The position numbers and the translations under genes are program-made. A stretch of 64,000 nt of DNA. It comes from Streptomyces termitum. GTDB lineage: Bacteria > Actinomycetota > Actinomycetes > Streptomycetales > Streptomycetaceae. This document shows positions 1-8,850 of this stretch, piece after piece. The notes beneath the pieces were generated by a model, which worked only from the letters and a program-made list of their open reading frames with translations, was not told the DNA's origin and searched no databases. The stretch is taken from the NCBI RefSeq assembly GCF_014650175.1, contig NZ_BMUL01000006.1, forward strand, positions 1 through 64,000. Reading direction: 5' to 3'. Position 1 is the first letter of the stretch. Every line of letters begins with the position of its first letter.

Positions 1-82
1 GAAACCGGCCGGACGGGGTATCAACTAATCTGGCGTTGATTTTTGGCACGCTGTTGAGTTCTCAAGGTGCGGACGCTTCCTT
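1..82 (-). promoter_or_regulatory. rRNA operon leader (5' end of pre-16S transcript)
   Basis: Read on the minus strand, positions 66-45 give TTGAGAACTCAACAGCGTGC, followed by an A-rich tract and GTTGATACCCC. From memory this is the conserved actinobacterial pre-16S leader block involved in antitermination and processing. The 16S gene itself would lie left of position 1 and is not in the window. Confidence 0.75.
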
Positions 83-124
83 CGGTCCCGTTTCCGGGCC
101 CTCCGGGCGCTTCCTTCGTTTCCG

Positions 125-130
125 ACTCTA
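125..130 (-). promoter_or_regulatory. rrn promoter -10 box (proximal)
   Basis: On the minus strand this reads TAGAGT inside TCTGATAGAGTCGG, a form I remember from Streptomyces rRNA promoters. It sits about 60 nt upstream of the conserved leader block. The -35 is not consensus-like, as is common for these promoters. Confidence 0.55.
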
Positions 131-209
131 TCAGATCTTTCCGATCCGATTTCCCCGGTGCTTTCCGGGCCTTTTCGCTTTCGCTCCGGGCCCTTCCGGC
201 GTGTCCACT

Positions 210-215
210 ACTTTA
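210..215 (-). promoter_or_regulatory. rrn promoter -10 box (middle)
   Basis: The minus strand reads CGGCTAAAGTAGTGGACA, so the -10 is TAAAGT, with a TATGAG hexamer 17 nt upstream as a weak -35. It is one of several tandem promoters expected before a Streptomyces rRNA operon. Confidence 0.55.
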
Positions 216-362
216 GCCGATTTCCCCGGCGACTCATAATCGAGCCTTTCGGAACTTAATTACGGCATGCCGAAATAAGCCCCGGAGGGATTCGTCGTGA
301 TCAGTGGATGGCCGCTCTCGGCGTGTCAGGAAAAACCACGACCTTCTCAAGCGGCTCGGGCC

Positions 363-391
363 ACGTTACGCCTCCGCTCGTCCCGGGTCAA
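363..391 (-). promoter_or_regulatory. rrn promoter, near-consensus -35/-10 (distal)
   Basis: The minus strand reads TTGACC, exactly 17 nt, then TAACGT. This is a strong housekeeping-sigma promoter shape pointing left toward the rRNA leader. It lies 77 nt beyond the stop of the upstream same-strand gene, so positions 1-467, which contain no protein gene, are accounted for as the rRNA control region. Confidence 0.6.
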
Positions 392-467
392 GTCGTCGCT
401 TCCGGGGCGTGTGGGGACGGTACGGACTCACGGTGGGGTCGCCGGCGATCCAGAAGCGCCCCTGTGC

Positions 468-1439
468 TCAGTCGGACGGCGCCAAGGAGGTGTGCGCCTG
501 CCGTACGGGATCGCTGTCAGGGGTGCCGGTGAGCCAGGTGCCGTCGCCCAGGGGCACCAGTTCGTAGGCGCTGGTCGCCTCGATGGTGAGCTCACCGTCG
601 ACCTTGCCGGTGCGCACGTCGACCAGGTGGCAGCGGAACCACTCGTCCCCCTCCCTCTCGCCCTGGCCTTCGCGGCCCACGGTGACGATGGCCAGGTCCG
701 GAGTCAGGTAGCCGCCGCTCCATTCCACCCACGTTTCCTCCGGGTCGTGTCCGAGGGCTTCCACCGGCAGGGTGAACAGGACGTCCCCGCTGGGATGGTG
801 GTGGAAGGCGACGTCCGCCTGGCCGTGGTCGACGGTCATGAACTGCTTGCCGTCCGGCGCCAGGTCGATCAGACAGCGGTCCGACCACGGATACGTCACG
901 AATTCCGGCTCGCCGTCGGCCCCTGCCGCCATTCTGACGATGACGGAGCCGTCCTGGCCCTCCCCGACGTCGAGGTACATGCCGCCGTCCGAAGGGTGCA
1001 CGTGCTGGAAGGCAGCATGCCCGACCGTGTCCAGCTCCCGGCGGGCGAGAACAGCCCCGCTGTCGGCGTCGTGCATCACCCACTGGTCCGCACCCCCGCG
1101 TCCGGCCATCCCGTCCGGGCGGAAGACCCATACGCTCCGGCCGTCCAGGGACAGCTCACAACCAGGGTGGTGGCCGTGGGGCCGGTCCGAGTGCGGTTCG
1201 AACTTCGACGTCCACACCACGTCACCGGCGCGCGTGAGGCAGACGACGCCGTTCAGCGTCGTGTAGACGACCCGTTCCAGACTCGGCCAGACCGCCGACT
1301 CCACCACCTCGTCCCCGCGCCGGGGCCGGAACACCGCGGCGGGCTCCAGCGTCCCCAGCGCTCCGGAGTCCACCACGTACGCGAGGATCGCCCCGTCGCG
1401 GTGGCGCGTGACCACCTTCGAAGGCCGCACAGGATTCAT
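468..1439 (-). CDS. Hypothetical protein, beta-propeller-like
   Basis: 323 residues, no named family recognised. The sequence alternates short hydrophobic strands with turns such as LSLDGRSVWVF, DADSGAVL, LAPDGKQF and DVRTGKV, which resembles WD40/YVTN-type propeller blades. There is no signal peptide or membrane segment, so it is probably cytoplasmic. The ATG has no Shine-Dalgarno. A TAGCCT box (1446-1451) ends 6 nt before it, which suggests a leaderless transcript. Its stop lies just upstream of the rRNA promoters on the same strand. Function is unknown. Confidence 0.75.
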   Translation of the reverse strand: MNPVRPSKVVTRHRDGAILAYVVDSGALGTLEPAAVFRPRRGDEVVESAVWPSLERVVYTTLNGVVCLTRAGDVVWTSKFEPHSDRPHGHHPGCELSLDGRSVWVFRPDGMAGRGGADQWVMHDADSGAVLARRELDTVGHAAFQHVHPSDGGMYLDVGEGQDGSVIVRMAAGADGEPEFVTYPWSDRCLIDLAPDGKQFMTVDHGQADVAFHHHPSGDVLFTLPVEALGHDPEETWVEWSGGYLTPDLAIVTVGREGQGEREGDEWFRCHLVDVRTGKVDGELTIEATSAYELVPLGDGTWLTGTPDSDPVRQAHTSLAPSD

Positions 1440-1521
1440 GCACGGAGGCTAGCCCCCCGCTCGTCCGGCCCGGCTTCCGCACCGACTCACCCGCGGGCCG
1501 TGGGAAAAGGCGCGCGGCGGC

Positions 1522-2133
1522 TCAGGATCCGGCGGGCGGTTCGGCTCGCGGGCTCAGTCGGTACGCCGAGACCGTCGGATCACCGGCGAGGTAGAACCGG
1601 TGTTCCCAGTCGTGGGCCTTGCTCACGCCCACCCGGGGGCCGACCCGGATGAGCGCGCCGGGCACCGGCTCGCCCTCGGACAGCGTGACCGAGGTGCCCG
1701 TCAGGAGGTCCGCGCCGTTGTGCTCCGCCGTGATGCCGAGTGCCTGGCCGACGTTCCCCGGGCCTCGGGCGAGACGTGGGGTCTCGACCCTTTCGCCCCG
1801 CCGCCTGCGGGCCAGGTCCTCGCCCTCGACGACCCGGCCCGCCCGGACGAGGACACCCGAGGCGATGCCGTCCGTTCCGGTGACGACGTTGGCGCACCAG
1901 TGGAGGCCGTGGGACCGGTAGACGTAGAGGTGTCCCGCGGGCCCGAACATGGTGGCGTTGCGGGCAGTCCGGCCGCGGTACGCGTGGGAGGCCGGGTCGG
2001 CCGTACCGGAGTACGCCTCGGTCTCCGTGATGGCGATGCTCACCGTCCCCTCGGAGGTCGTGCAGGTGAGGACGCATCCGAGCAGCTTGGGGGCGACTTC
2101 TTCGGCGGGGTGCGCGAGGAGATCGACGTTCAT
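1522..2133 (-). CDS. 3-methyladenine DNA glycosylase (AAG/Mpg family)
   Basis: 203 residues. Base-excision repair enzyme that removes alkylated purines such as 3-methyladenine. The family core is visible: the catalytic-region ETEAYSG, then [19 protein letters not shown], a [10 protein letters not shown] strand, and the C-terminal [16 protein letters not shown]. Length matches the family. I chose ATG 2133 because AGGTGG lies 5 nt upstream. An in-frame GTG at 2142 is the alternative. It is a single gene, not obviously in an operon. Confidence 0.93.
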   Translation of the reverse strand: MNVDLLAHPAEEVAPKLLGCVLTCTTSEGTVSIAITETEAYSGTADPASHAYRGRTARNATMFGPAGHLYVYRSHGLHWCANVVTGTDGIASGVLVRAGRVVEGEDLARRRRGERVETPRLARGPGNVGQALGITAEHNGADLLTGTSVTLSEGEPVPGALIRVGPRVGVSKAHDWEHRFYLAGDPTVSAYRLSPRAEPPAGS

Positions 2134-2368
2134 GCGGACCACCTTGGCATGCGGTGGGTGAAGTGGCGGCCCGGGAGGTCGGGGGCGGCCTCCAGGACGG
2201 GGCGGTCGAAGGAGCTCCGCGGGAGCGGCGTACGGTCAGGGCTCTCGCTCATGGCGTCCGAGCGCGACGGGGAACACGGGGAACACGGGGGACACGGTGG
2301 AACCGGCTACGGTCGTCGGGCGTATCTAGGGGACAGGACCGACGAGGAAGACGAGGAAGAGGTTCGAC

Positions 2369-3151
2369 ATGGGATTCAAGAAGCTGCTGGCGAGTCTGGG
2401 TGCCGGTGGGGCGACCGTGGAGACGGTGCTCACCGAGGAGAACGTGGTGCCGGGCGGCGTCGTCCAGGGCGAGGTCCGGATCCAGGGCGGCACCGTCGAC
2501 CAGCAGATCGAGGGCCTGTCCGTCGGGCTCCAGGCGCGCGTCGAGGTCGAGGGCGGCGACCAGGAGCACAAGCAGGACGTCGAATTCGTGAAGGTGCGGC
2601 TCGGCGGGGCCTTCGAGGTGAAGGCCGGGGCGGTGCACGTGGTGCCGTTCGGGCTGGAGATCCCGTGGGAGACGCCGGTCAACACGATCGCCGGGCAGCG
2701 GCTGCGCGGCATGGAGATCGGGGTGAAGACCGAGCTGGAGATCGCGCGCGCGGTGGACTCCGGCGACCTCGACCCGATCAACGTGCACCCGCTTCCGGCG
2801 CAGCAGGCGATCCTCGACGCCTTCCTCCAGCTGGGCTTCCGCTTCAAGAGCGCCGACATGGAGCGCGGGCACATCCGCGGCACGCGCCAGCGGCTCCCCT
2901 TCTACCAGGAGATCGAGTTCTTCGCGCCGCAGCAGTACCGGGGCCTGAACCAGGTGGAGGTCAGCTTCGTCGCGGACGACCGCGAGATGGACGTCGTCCT
3001 GGAGATGGACAAGAAGCCGGGCCTGTTCACCGAGGGCAGCGACTCCTTCCGGGCGTTCAAGGTGGGGCTGCACGACTACCAGGGCACCGACTGGGCGGCG
3101 TACCTGAACGCGTGGCTCGCCGAGGTCGGCGGCCGGCGCAACTGGCTCTAG
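2369..3151 (+). CDS. spo0M: Sporulation-control protein Spo0M-like
   Basis: 260 residues of the SpoOM family, an arrestin-like beta-sandwich fold. In Bacillus it modulates entry into sporulation, and its role in Streptomyces is less defined. The N-terminal half ([11 protein letters not shown], then [14 protein letters not shown] and GEVRIQGG) and the central FEVKAG...[12 protein letters not shown] strand pair are characteristic. The protein is soluble with no signal peptide. A purine-rich GAGGAAGAGG precedes the ATG. The PEBP gene follows after about 40 nt, so the two may be cotranscribed. Confidence 0.88.
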   Translation: MGFKKLLASLGAGGATVETVLTEENVVPGGVVQGEVRIQGGTVDQQIEGLSVGLQARVEVEGGDQEHKQDVEFVKVRLGGAFEVKAGAVHVVPFGLEIPWETPVNTIAGQRLRGMEIGVKTELEIARAVDSGDLDPINVHPLPAQQAILDAFLQLGFRFKSADMERGHIRGTRQRLPFYQEIEFFAPQQYRGLNQVEVSFVADDREMDVVLEMDKKPGLFTEGSDSFRAFKVGLHDYQGTDWAAYLNAWLAEVGGRRNWL

Positions 3152-3194
3152 GCTCGACCGCGCAAGACGAGACGGACGATTGCGAGGTTCCGAC

Positions 3195-3734
3195 ATGTCC
3201 GAGGGTCAGCGGGCGCCGCTCCCCCACGCCTTCCATCCGCCGGTCGCCGCGTTCACCGCGACGAGCGACGACGTGGCGCCGGGCGGGGTGCTGAAGGACG
3301 ACCAGGTGTACGCGGCGGGGAACACCTCCCCCCAGCTGAGCTGGGAGGGGTTCCCGGAGGGGACCAGGAGCTTCGCCGTCACCTGCTTCGATCCGGACGC
3401 GCCGACCGGCAGCGGGTTCTGGCACTGGGTCCTCTTCGACCTCCCGGCGTCGGTGACGGAGCTCCCGGCGGGCGCCGGGTCCGGCTCCTTCGCGGGGCTG
3501 CCGGCCGGCGCCGTGCACGTACGGAACGACTACGGGTCGAAGGAGTTCGGCGGGGCGGCCCCGCCGGCCGGGGACCCGGCGCACCGCTACGTCTTCACGG
3601 TGTACGCCGTGGACACGGAGAAGCTGGGGCCCGACTCCGACGCGTCGCCCGCCGCGGTCGGCTTCCACCTGCGGTTCCACACGCTGGGCCGGGCCCAGTT
3701 GATCGGTGAGTACGCGGCTCCCGCGGCAGGCTGA
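3195..3734 (+). CDS. YbhB/YbcL family Raf-kinase-inhibitor-like (PEBP) protein
   Basis: 179 residues of the phosphatidylethanolamine-binding-protein fold, which binds anionic ligands; the bacterial role is poorly known. The ligand-pocket signature [19 protein letters not shown] and the later [20 protein letters not shown] segment are both present. I chose ATG 3195 because GCGAGG lies about 7 nt upstream; an in-frame TTG at 3180 would add five residues. No signal peptide. It follows spo0M closely and is closed by a strong hairpin terminator. Confidence 0.9.
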   Translation: MSEGQRAPLPHAFHPPVAAFTATSDDVAPGGVLKDDQVYAAGNTSPQLSWEGFPEGTRSFAVTCFDPDAPTGSGFWHWVLFDLPASVTELPAGAGSGSFAGLPAGAVHVRNDYGSKEFGGAAPPAGDPAHRYVFTVYAVDTEKLGPDSDASPAAVGFHLRFHTLGRAQLIGEYAAPAAG

Positions 3735-3751
3735 TCGTTCGTTTGTTGTTT

Positions 3752-3792
3752 GCCCGCTTCTGGTCTTGGAGAGATCAGAAGCGGGCATCTTT
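3752..3792 (+). terminator. Rho-independent terminator after PEBP gene
   Basis: An 11-bp perfect stem (GCCCGCTTCTG at 3752-3762 and its complement at 3776-3786) is followed by a T-rich ATCTTTTGTTT. The T-run is unusually good for this genome. Confidence 0.85.
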
Positions 3793-3897
3793 TGTTTCGC
3801 ACGAAATTACGTTGTCCGACCCGGCCGGCCCGGCCATCGTTGATCCAAGCCCGCGGTCCTAGGGAAGGACCGGGCCGGCACACGGGAGGTGGGCACC

Positions 3898-4404
3898 ATG
3901 CGGGACACGCTGGTTCTGAACGCGAGCTTCGAGCCGCTTTCGACGGTCACTCTCAACCGCGCGGTGGTGCTCGTCCTCCAGGACAAGGCCGTCGTGGAGC
4001 AGTCCCATCCCGATCTGCGGGTGCGTGCCGCCGCCGTCGACCTTCCGGTGCCGCGGGTGATCAGGCTCTGCCGCTTCGTCCGGGTGCCGTTCCGAAGACA
4101 GGCCCCGTGGTCGAGGAGGGGGGTGCTGGTCCGGGACCAGCACCGGTGCGCGTACTGCGGGAAACGGGCGTCGACCGTGGACCACGTCGTGCCGAGGGCG
4201 CAGGGCGGTGGGGACAGCTGGCTGAACACGGTCGCCTCGTGCGCGGAGGACAACCACCGCAAGGCGGACCGGACGCCGGAGCAGGCGGGGATGCCGCTGC
4301 TGTACCAGCCGTTCGTGCCGACGCCCGCGGACGCGATGCTGCTGGCGATGCGGGCGGGCGAGCGGTCGGAGCTGCCGGAGTGGCTGGCGCGCGCCGCCGC
4401 CTGA
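3898..4404 (+). CDS. HNH endonuclease
   Basis: 168 residues. A zinc-stabilised HNH nuclease domain occupies the C-terminal half: CAYC at residues 84-87, the DH pair at 95-96, Asn110, then Cys115 and His120, giving the two-Cys-pair form of the beta-beta-alpha-metal fold. The N-terminal half (LVLNASFEPL...) is shared by a widespread actinobacterial HNH family whose cellular role is not established. ATG 3898 has GGGAGG 8 nt upstream; the GTG at 3889 overlaps that site and is unlikely. It is not next to a phage or restriction system. Confidence 0.9.
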   Translation: MRDTLVLNASFEPLSTVTLNRAVVLVLQDKAVVEQSHPDLRVRAAAVDLPVPRVIRLCRFVRVPFRRQAPWSRRGVLVRDQHRCAYCGKRASTVDHVVPRAQGGGDSWLNTVASCAEDNHRKADRTPEQAGMPLLYQPFVPTPADAMLLAMRAGERSELPEWLARAAA

Positions 4405-4421
4405 GCCGTACCGCGTGGTGA

Positions 4422-4452
4422 GGGCCCGTCCCTGGTGAGGGGCGGGCCCTTC
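4422..4452. terminator. Hairpin terminator between convergent genes
   Basis: GGGCCCGTCCC at 4422-4432 pairs with GGGGCGGGCCC at 4439-4449 and is followed by TT. It lies between the HNH gene and the convergent TauE-type gene and could serve both. Confidence 0.7.
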
Positions 4453-4464
4453 GGCGTGCCGGGG

Positions 4465-5232
4465 CTACCTCAGGGTGAGCTGGAGAATGGCGACCACGCC
4501 GACGGCGATGATCACGCCGCGCAGGACGGCGGGCTTGAGGCGGCGGCCGACCTTGGCGCCGATCTGGCCGCCGAGGGTGGAGCCGACGGCGATGAGGAGG
4601 ACGGCGGTCCAGTCGAAGTCGGCGACGAAGAGGAAGAAGACGGCGGCGACGCCGTTGACGAGGGCGCCGAGGATGTTCTTGACCGCGTTGATCCGCTGGA
4701 GGTCGTCGTGGAGGAGCAGGCCCATCAGGGAGAGGTAGAGGACTCCCTGCGCGGCGCCGAAGTAGCCACCGTACATGCTGGCGAGGGTGAGGCCGACGAG
4801 GAGGACGGGGCCGCCGTCGGGGTGGGCCTCGCTGCCGGTCCGTTCGCGGCGGCGCTGGACGGCGGCGGCGATGCGCGGCTGGAAGAGGACCAGGACGAGG
4901 GCGAGTCCGATGAGGACGGGGACGATCGCGTCGAACGCCTCGGACGGCAGGGCCAGCAGGAGGACCGCGCCGATCAGGCCGCCGACGAGGGCGGCGGCGC
5001 CGAGGCGGAGCACCCGGCGGGTCTGGCCCTTGAGTTCGCGGCGGTAGCCGATGGCCCCGCTGATGGAGCCGGGGACGAGGCCGAGGGCGTTGGAGACGTT
5101 CGCGGTGATCGGGGGCAGGCCGGTCGCCAGGAGGACCGGGAACGTCAGGAGCGTCCCCGATCCGACGATGGTGTTGATGGCGCCGGCCCCGATGCCGGCG
5201 GCGAAGACCGCCAGGGCTTCCCAGATGGACAA
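4465..5232 (-). CDS. TSUP family membrane transporter (TauE/SafE)
   Basis: 255 residues with about eight hydrophobic segments, including the family repeats GAGAINTIVGSGTLLTFPVLL near the N-terminus and GYFGAAQGVLYLSLMGLLL in the second half. TSUP proteins export or import sulfur-containing anions such as sulfite or sulfoacetate, but the substrate cannot be told from sequence. I chose a TTG start at 5232 because GAGGAA (5239-5244) lies 6 nt upstream and the protein then begins directly at the first membrane helix. A GTG at 5301 would add a non-hydrophobic tail. Confidence 0.88.
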   Translation of the reverse strand: MSIWEALAVFAAGIGAGAINTIVGSGTLLTFPVLLATGLPPITANVSNALGLVPGSISGAIGYRRELKGQTRRVLRLGAAALVGGLIGAVLLLALPSEAFDAIVPVLIGLALVLVLFQPRIAAAVQRRRERTGSEAHPDGGPVLLVGLTLASMYGGYFGAAQGVLYLSLMGLLLHDDLQRINAVKNILGALVNGVAAVFFLFVADFDWTAVLLIAVGSTLGGQIGAKVGRRLKPAVLRGVIIAVGVVAILQLTLR

Positions 5233-5333
5233 AGCCGCTTCCTCACATGGTCGGTGAATCGCCTCCCCGCCCTGCGTGGAGCAGGGTCGAGGGGCTCGCA
5301 CCGATCATGCCCGGGATTACGTGTACGTGTCAG

Positions 5334-6278
5334 TCAGTCGACGGTGGGTTCTTCGCGCCGCGCGGACGGGACGTCCTTGGTGAGCGGGGAGGGCGCGGGG
5401 GCGCCGGGCGCCATGCCGCCGAGGGCGCCGGAGAGGCCCTTGAGGGCGTCGCCGATCTCGCTGGGCACGATCCAGAGCTTGTTGGCGTCGCCCTCGGCGA
5501 TCTTCGGGAGCATCTGGAGGTACTGGTACGAGAGGAGCTTCTGGTCCGGGTCTCCGGCGTGGATGGCCTCGAAGACGGTGCGGACGGCCTGGGCCTCGCC
5601 CTCGGCCTTCAGCGCGGCGGCCCGGGACTCGCCCTCGGCGCGGAGGATCGCGGACTGCTTCTCGCCCTCGGCGCGGAGGATCTCGGACTGCCGGACGCCT
5701 TCGGCCTGGAGGATCGCGGCGCGCTTGTCGCGGTCGGCGCGCATCTGCTTCTCCATCGAGTCCTGGATGGAGGTCGGCGGCTCGATCGCCTTGAGCTCGA
5801 CGCGGTTGACGCGGATGCCCCACTTGCCGGTGGCCTCGTCGAGGACGCCGCGGAGGGCGGCGTTGATGTCCTCGCGGGAGGTGAGGGTCCGCTCCAGGTC
5901 CATGCCGCCGATGATGTTGCGGAGCGTGGTGACGGTGAGCTGCTCGATGGCCTGGATGTAGCTGGCGACCTCGTAGGTCGCGGCCCGGGCGTCCGTCACC
6001 TGGTAGTAGATGACGGTGTCGATGTTGACGACCAGGTTGTCCTGGGTGATCACCGGCTGGGGCGGGAAGGGGACGACCTGCTCGCGGAGGTCGATGCGGT
6101 TGCGGATCGTGTCGATGAACGGGACCACGATGTTGAGGCCGGCGTTGAGGGTGCGGGTGTAGCGCCCGAAGCGCTCCACGATCGCGGCGCTGGCCTGCGG
6201 GATGACCTGGATCGTCTTGATCAGGGCGATGAAGACGAGCACCACCAGAATGATCAGGACGATGATGACTGCTGACAT
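5334..6278 (-). CDS. SPFH/Band 7 membrane protein (stomatin/QmcA-like)
   Basis: 314 residues. An N-terminal membrane helix (residues 1-20) is followed by the SPFH core (IVERFGRYTRTLNAGLN, DLREQVVPFPPQPVITQDN, VIYYQVTDA). A charged coiled coil with near-repeats QAEGVRQSEILRAEG and GEKQSAILRAEG follows, then a Pro-rich tail. Members form large oligomeric rings that organise membrane microdomains and protease access. It lies directly downstream of the NfeD gene on the same strand. That pairing is common, and NfeD proteins are thought to partner SPFH proteins. Confidence 0.93.
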   Translation of the reverse strand: MSAVIIVLIILVVLVFIALIKTIQVIPQASAAIVERFGRYTRTLNAGLNIVVPFIDTIRNRIDLREQVVPFPPQPVITQDNLVVNIDTVIYYQVTDARAATYEVASYIQAIEQLTVTTLRNIIGGMDLERTLTSREDINAALRGVLDEATGKWGIRVNRVELKAIEPPTSIQDSMEKQMRADRDKRAAILQAEGVRQSEILRAEGEKQSAILRAEGESRAAALKAEGEAQAVRTVFEAIHAGDPDQKLLSYQYLQMLPKIAEGDANKLWIVPSEIGDALKGLSGALGGMAPGAPAPSPLTKDVPSARREEPTVD

Positions 6279-6372
6279 CGTGTTCCCCGTGCCCTTCGCT
6301 GCCGGTTGTCTGCCGGGTTTCTTCCGATGATCGAGTTTCCCAGACGCCGGGGCGTCGTGGGGCGGGGTTCGG

Positions 6373-6810
6373 TCAGATGACCACGGCGGTGGCCCCTTCG
6401 ATCTCGACCACGTCGACCTCGTCGCCCGGCTCGAAGGTCCGGGTCGCGTCGAGCGCGCGGGCGGACCAGATCTCCCCGGCGAGCTTGATGCGGCCCCCTT
6501 CGGCGTCCACCCGCTCCACGACCCGGGCCTGACGGCCCTTCAGGGCGTCGATGCCGGTGGCGAGGGCGGGATCGGCCGCGCGGTGGCGGGCGGCGATGGG
6601 CCGCACCACGGCGATGAGGGCGACCGAGACCACCACGAAGACGATCACCTGTGCCACGACCCCGAAGCCGAGGGCGGCCGTGACCGCCCCGGCGACCGCG
6701 CCGACGGCGAACATGCCGAACTCCGGCATCGCGGTCAGGACGAGGGGGATGCCGAGCCCCACCGCGCCGATCAGCCACCAGACCCATGCGTCGATGTCCA
6801 CGGGTCCCAT
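6373..6810 (-). CDS. NfeD family membrane protein
   Basis: 145 residues. The first half is hydrophobic, with two to three membrane segments (WVWWLIGAVGLGIPLVL, FAVGAVAGAVTAALGF, VIVFVVVSVALIAVV). The C-terminal half is a small OB-fold (GRQARVVERVDAEGGRIKLAGEIWSARALD...FEPGDEVDVVEIEGATAVV). This is the short NfeD form, with no ClpP-like protease part. It sits immediately upstream of the SPFH gene, so a joint role in membrane-domain assembly is likely. Confidence 0.9.
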   Translation of the reverse strand: MGPVDIDAWVWWLIGAVGLGIPLVLTAMPEFGMFAVGAVAGAVTAALGFGVVAQVIVFVVVSVALIAVVRPIAARHRAADPALATGIDALKGRQARVVERVDAEGGRIKLAGEIWSARALDATRTFEPGDEVDVVEIEGATAVVI

Positions 6811-6892
6811 GGTAGGCGGGTGGGGTCGAACGGGACAGGGCGCGGCGCCGGAACTGTGCGGGTCACGGCGTCAACGGCCCTTTCCGGCCGGG

Positions 6893-7684
6893 CTACTTGA
6901 GGGGCAGGCCCCGGGCGGTCCAGCGGTCGCCGAGGCGCTCGACGACGAGCGGAAGGCCGAAACAGAGCGACAGGTTGCGGGAGTTGAGCTCGGTCTCCAT
7001 GGGTCCGGCGGCGAGCACCTTGCCCTGACGGATCATCAGGACGTGGGTGAAGCCGGGCGCGATCTCCTCGACGTGGTGGGTGACCATGACCATGGAGGGG
7101 GCGTACGGGTCCCGGGCCAGCCGGCCGAGGCGGCGGACCAGGTCCTCGCGGCCGCCGAGGTCGAGGCCGGCGGCGGGCTCGTCGAGGAGGAGGAGCTCGG
7201 GGTCGGTCATCATCGCGCGGGCGATGAGGGTGCGCTTGCGCTCGCCCTCGGAGAGGGTGCCGAAGCGGCGGTCCAGGTACTCGTTCATGCCGAGGCGGTC
7301 GAGGAAGGCGCGGGCGCGGGCCTCGTCGACCGGGTCGTAGTCCTCGTGCCAGGTGGCGGTCATGCCGTACGCGGCGGTGAGGACGGTCTGGAGGACGGTC
7401 TGCCGCTTGGGCATCTTCTCCGCCATCGCGATGCCGGCCATGCCGATGCGGGGGCGCAGCTCGAAGACGTCGACGCCGCCGAGGCGGTCGCCGAGGATGG
7501 TGACGGAGCCCGTGGTGGGGAAGAGGTAGCTGGACGCGAGGTTGAGGAGGGTGGTCTTGCCGGCGCCGTTCGGGCCGAGGATGACCCAGCGCTCCCCCTC
7601 CTTGACCGACCAGGAGACCTCGTCCACCAGAGCGCGTCCGTCGCGGACCACGGATACGTCCACCAGCTCCAGTACATCGCTCAT
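6893..7684 (-). CDS. ABC transporter ATP-binding protein
   Basis: 263 residues with a complete nucleotide-binding domain: Walker A GPNGAGKTTLL, signature LSEGERKR, Walker B LLLLDEPAAGLD, and H-loop MVTHH. The later part (HVEEIAPGFTHVLMIRQGKVLAAGP) resembles the YlmA/ModF-like cytoplasmic ABC ATPases. No permease gene is adjacent, so partner and substrate are unknown. I chose ATG 7684 (MSDVLEL...), where the conserved domain begins and GGGGAG lies upstream; a longer in-frame start at 7759 adds an unrelated polar extension. Confidence 0.92.
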   Translation of the reverse strand: MSDVLELVDVSVVRDGRALVDEVSWSVKEGERWVILGPNGAGKTTLLNLASSYLFPTTGSVTILGDRLGGVDVFELRPRIGMAGIAMAEKMPKRQTVLQTVLTAAYGMTATWHEDYDPVDEARARAFLDRLGMNEYLDRRFGTLSEGERKRTLIARAMMTDPELLLLDEPAAGLDLGGREDLVRRLGRLARDPYAPSMVMVTHHVEEIAPGFTHVLMIRQGKVLAAGPMETELNSRNLSLCFGLPLVVERLGDRWTARGLPLK

Positions 7685-7840
7685 GAGCGCGTTGTCTCCC
7701 CTTGCCGTCGAGTCGTGTCGGCTCGTGTCGTCACCTCGCGCCGCGGGCGCGGCGTCCACGGGAAAACCTACGTCATCGGCGGGGCGGGCCGGTCCCTAGG
7801 GCTGGTCCCCGGGGCCGGTCCGGGTGCCTACTCTGGGGGG

Positions 7841-8632
7841 ATGCTTTCGGAACCACGTTCAGGACGCCTGGCCGCCTGGGGCAATGCCCTGCTGGCCGGG
7901 GCGGTGTCGCCGGACGACGCGGCGCAGGCGATTGTCGGGGAGGACGCGGCGCACCGGGTGGTGGGGCTGCCGGGTGAGGCGGGGCCGGTGGGGCTGACGC
8001 TGGCGCTGGGGCGGCTGCGGCGGCTCGGGGTGACCGGGTGGCGGGTCGCGCTGCCCGCGCCGGGGCATCCGCTGGGGCTGAGCGGGCCGCCGGAGTTCAA
8101 CGCGCGGGCGCTGGACGCGGCGGAGGCCGCGGTCGGCTTCGGCGCGCCGTACGGGCTGGTGCCGGAGGTCTCGGAGGCGGGGCCCGCGGGGGACGTGCAC
8201 GTGGAGGTGGTGTGGCGCTGCCTGGCCGTGCGGGAGGCGCCGCCGGCGGACGTGCCCTCGCTGGGCGAGGCGGAGCGCGAGCTGGCGGAGGCGCTGCGGG
8301 AGGCGACGGCGGCGCTCACCCGGTTGGACGTGGCCGCGTCGGGCCCGGCGGCGGAGGCGGCGCGGGACGCCTACCGGGCGCGGTCGGAGGCGGGCGGCGA
8401 GGTCCTGGCCCCCGGCTACCCGCCGCGCGCGGTGCGGGTCCTGGAGCTGGCCCGGCGGATCGGCCTCCTGGTGGAGCTGGCGTACGGCGGCGGCCACGGC
8501 GGCGCGGTCACCTCTTCGGAGATCGCGGCGCGGGGTGCCGCGCTGGCGCCGGTGGAGCGGGTGGCCCGGCGGGCCCAGGTCGCCGCGTACAACGCGTACG
8601 TGGAGGAACGGGAGCGCGGGCGGGGGTTCTGA
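7841..8632 (+). CDS. Conserved hypothetical protein
   Basis: 263 residues, soluble, Ala/Gly/Arg-rich; no family named. It begins MLSEPRSGRLAAWGNALLAG, has a middle block RLRRLGVTGWRVALPAPGHPLGLSGP, and ends with two long Ala/Glu helices (ERELAEALREATAALTRLD; RVARRAQVAAYNAYVEERERG). I recall such proteins as conserved across Streptomyces without known function. No Shine-Dalgarno is present. A TACTCT box (7828-7833) ends 7 nt before the ATG, so the mRNA is probably leaderless. The reading frame is open far upstream, but that part is the antisense of the ABC ATPase gene. Confidence 0.8.
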   Translation: MLSEPRSGRLAAWGNALLAGAVSPDDAAQAIVGEDAAHRVVGLPGEAGPVGLTLALGRLRRLGVTGWRVALPAPGHPLGLSGPPEFNARALDAAEAAVGFGAPYGLVPEVSEAGPAGDVHVEVVWRCLAVREAPPADVPSLGEAERELAEALREATAALTRLDVAASGPAAEAARDAYRARSEAGGEVLAPGYPPRAVRVLELARRIGLLVELAYGGGHGGAVTSSEIAARGAALAPVERVARRAQVAAYNAYVEERERGRGF

Positions 8633-8671
8633 GCAAGGGCTGAGCGGGCGGGGACGCTTCCGGTCGGTGGT

Positions 8672-8700
8672 CGGGGTCCGGCGCGGCGGGCCGGACCCCG
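8672..8700 (+). terminator. Hairpin terminator
   Basis: CGGGGTCCGG at 8672-8681 pairs perfectly with CCGGACCCCG at 8691-8700. It lies 40 nt after the stop of the upstream plus-strand gene. No T-run follows, as is usual in Streptomyces. Confidence 0.55.
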
Positions 8701-8807
8701 GGAGGCGCCCCGGCGCCGCGCGGTGCGAGGGACGCGGGAGGCAGAAGGGCCCCGCGGCGCGGGGTGCGCGCGGTGCGAGGGCTGCCGCGCCGGGGCCGGG
8801 AAGGGGT

Positions 8808-8835
8808 CGGCCCCCGGAGGGGACGCCGGGGGCCG
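8808..8835 (-). terminator. Hairpin terminator of the chaplin gene
   Basis: CGGCCCCCGG at 8808-8817 pairs with CCGGGGGCCG at 8826-8835, a 10-bp GC stem just beyond the chaplin stop on the minus strand. Confidence 0.55.
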
Positions 8836-8850
8836 GGAGGGGTGCGCGGG

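Noticed and set aside
3898..4404. HNH gene as part of a phage or restriction system
   Set aside because: Neighbours are housekeeping genes, and the family is a common chromosomal one in actinobacteria.
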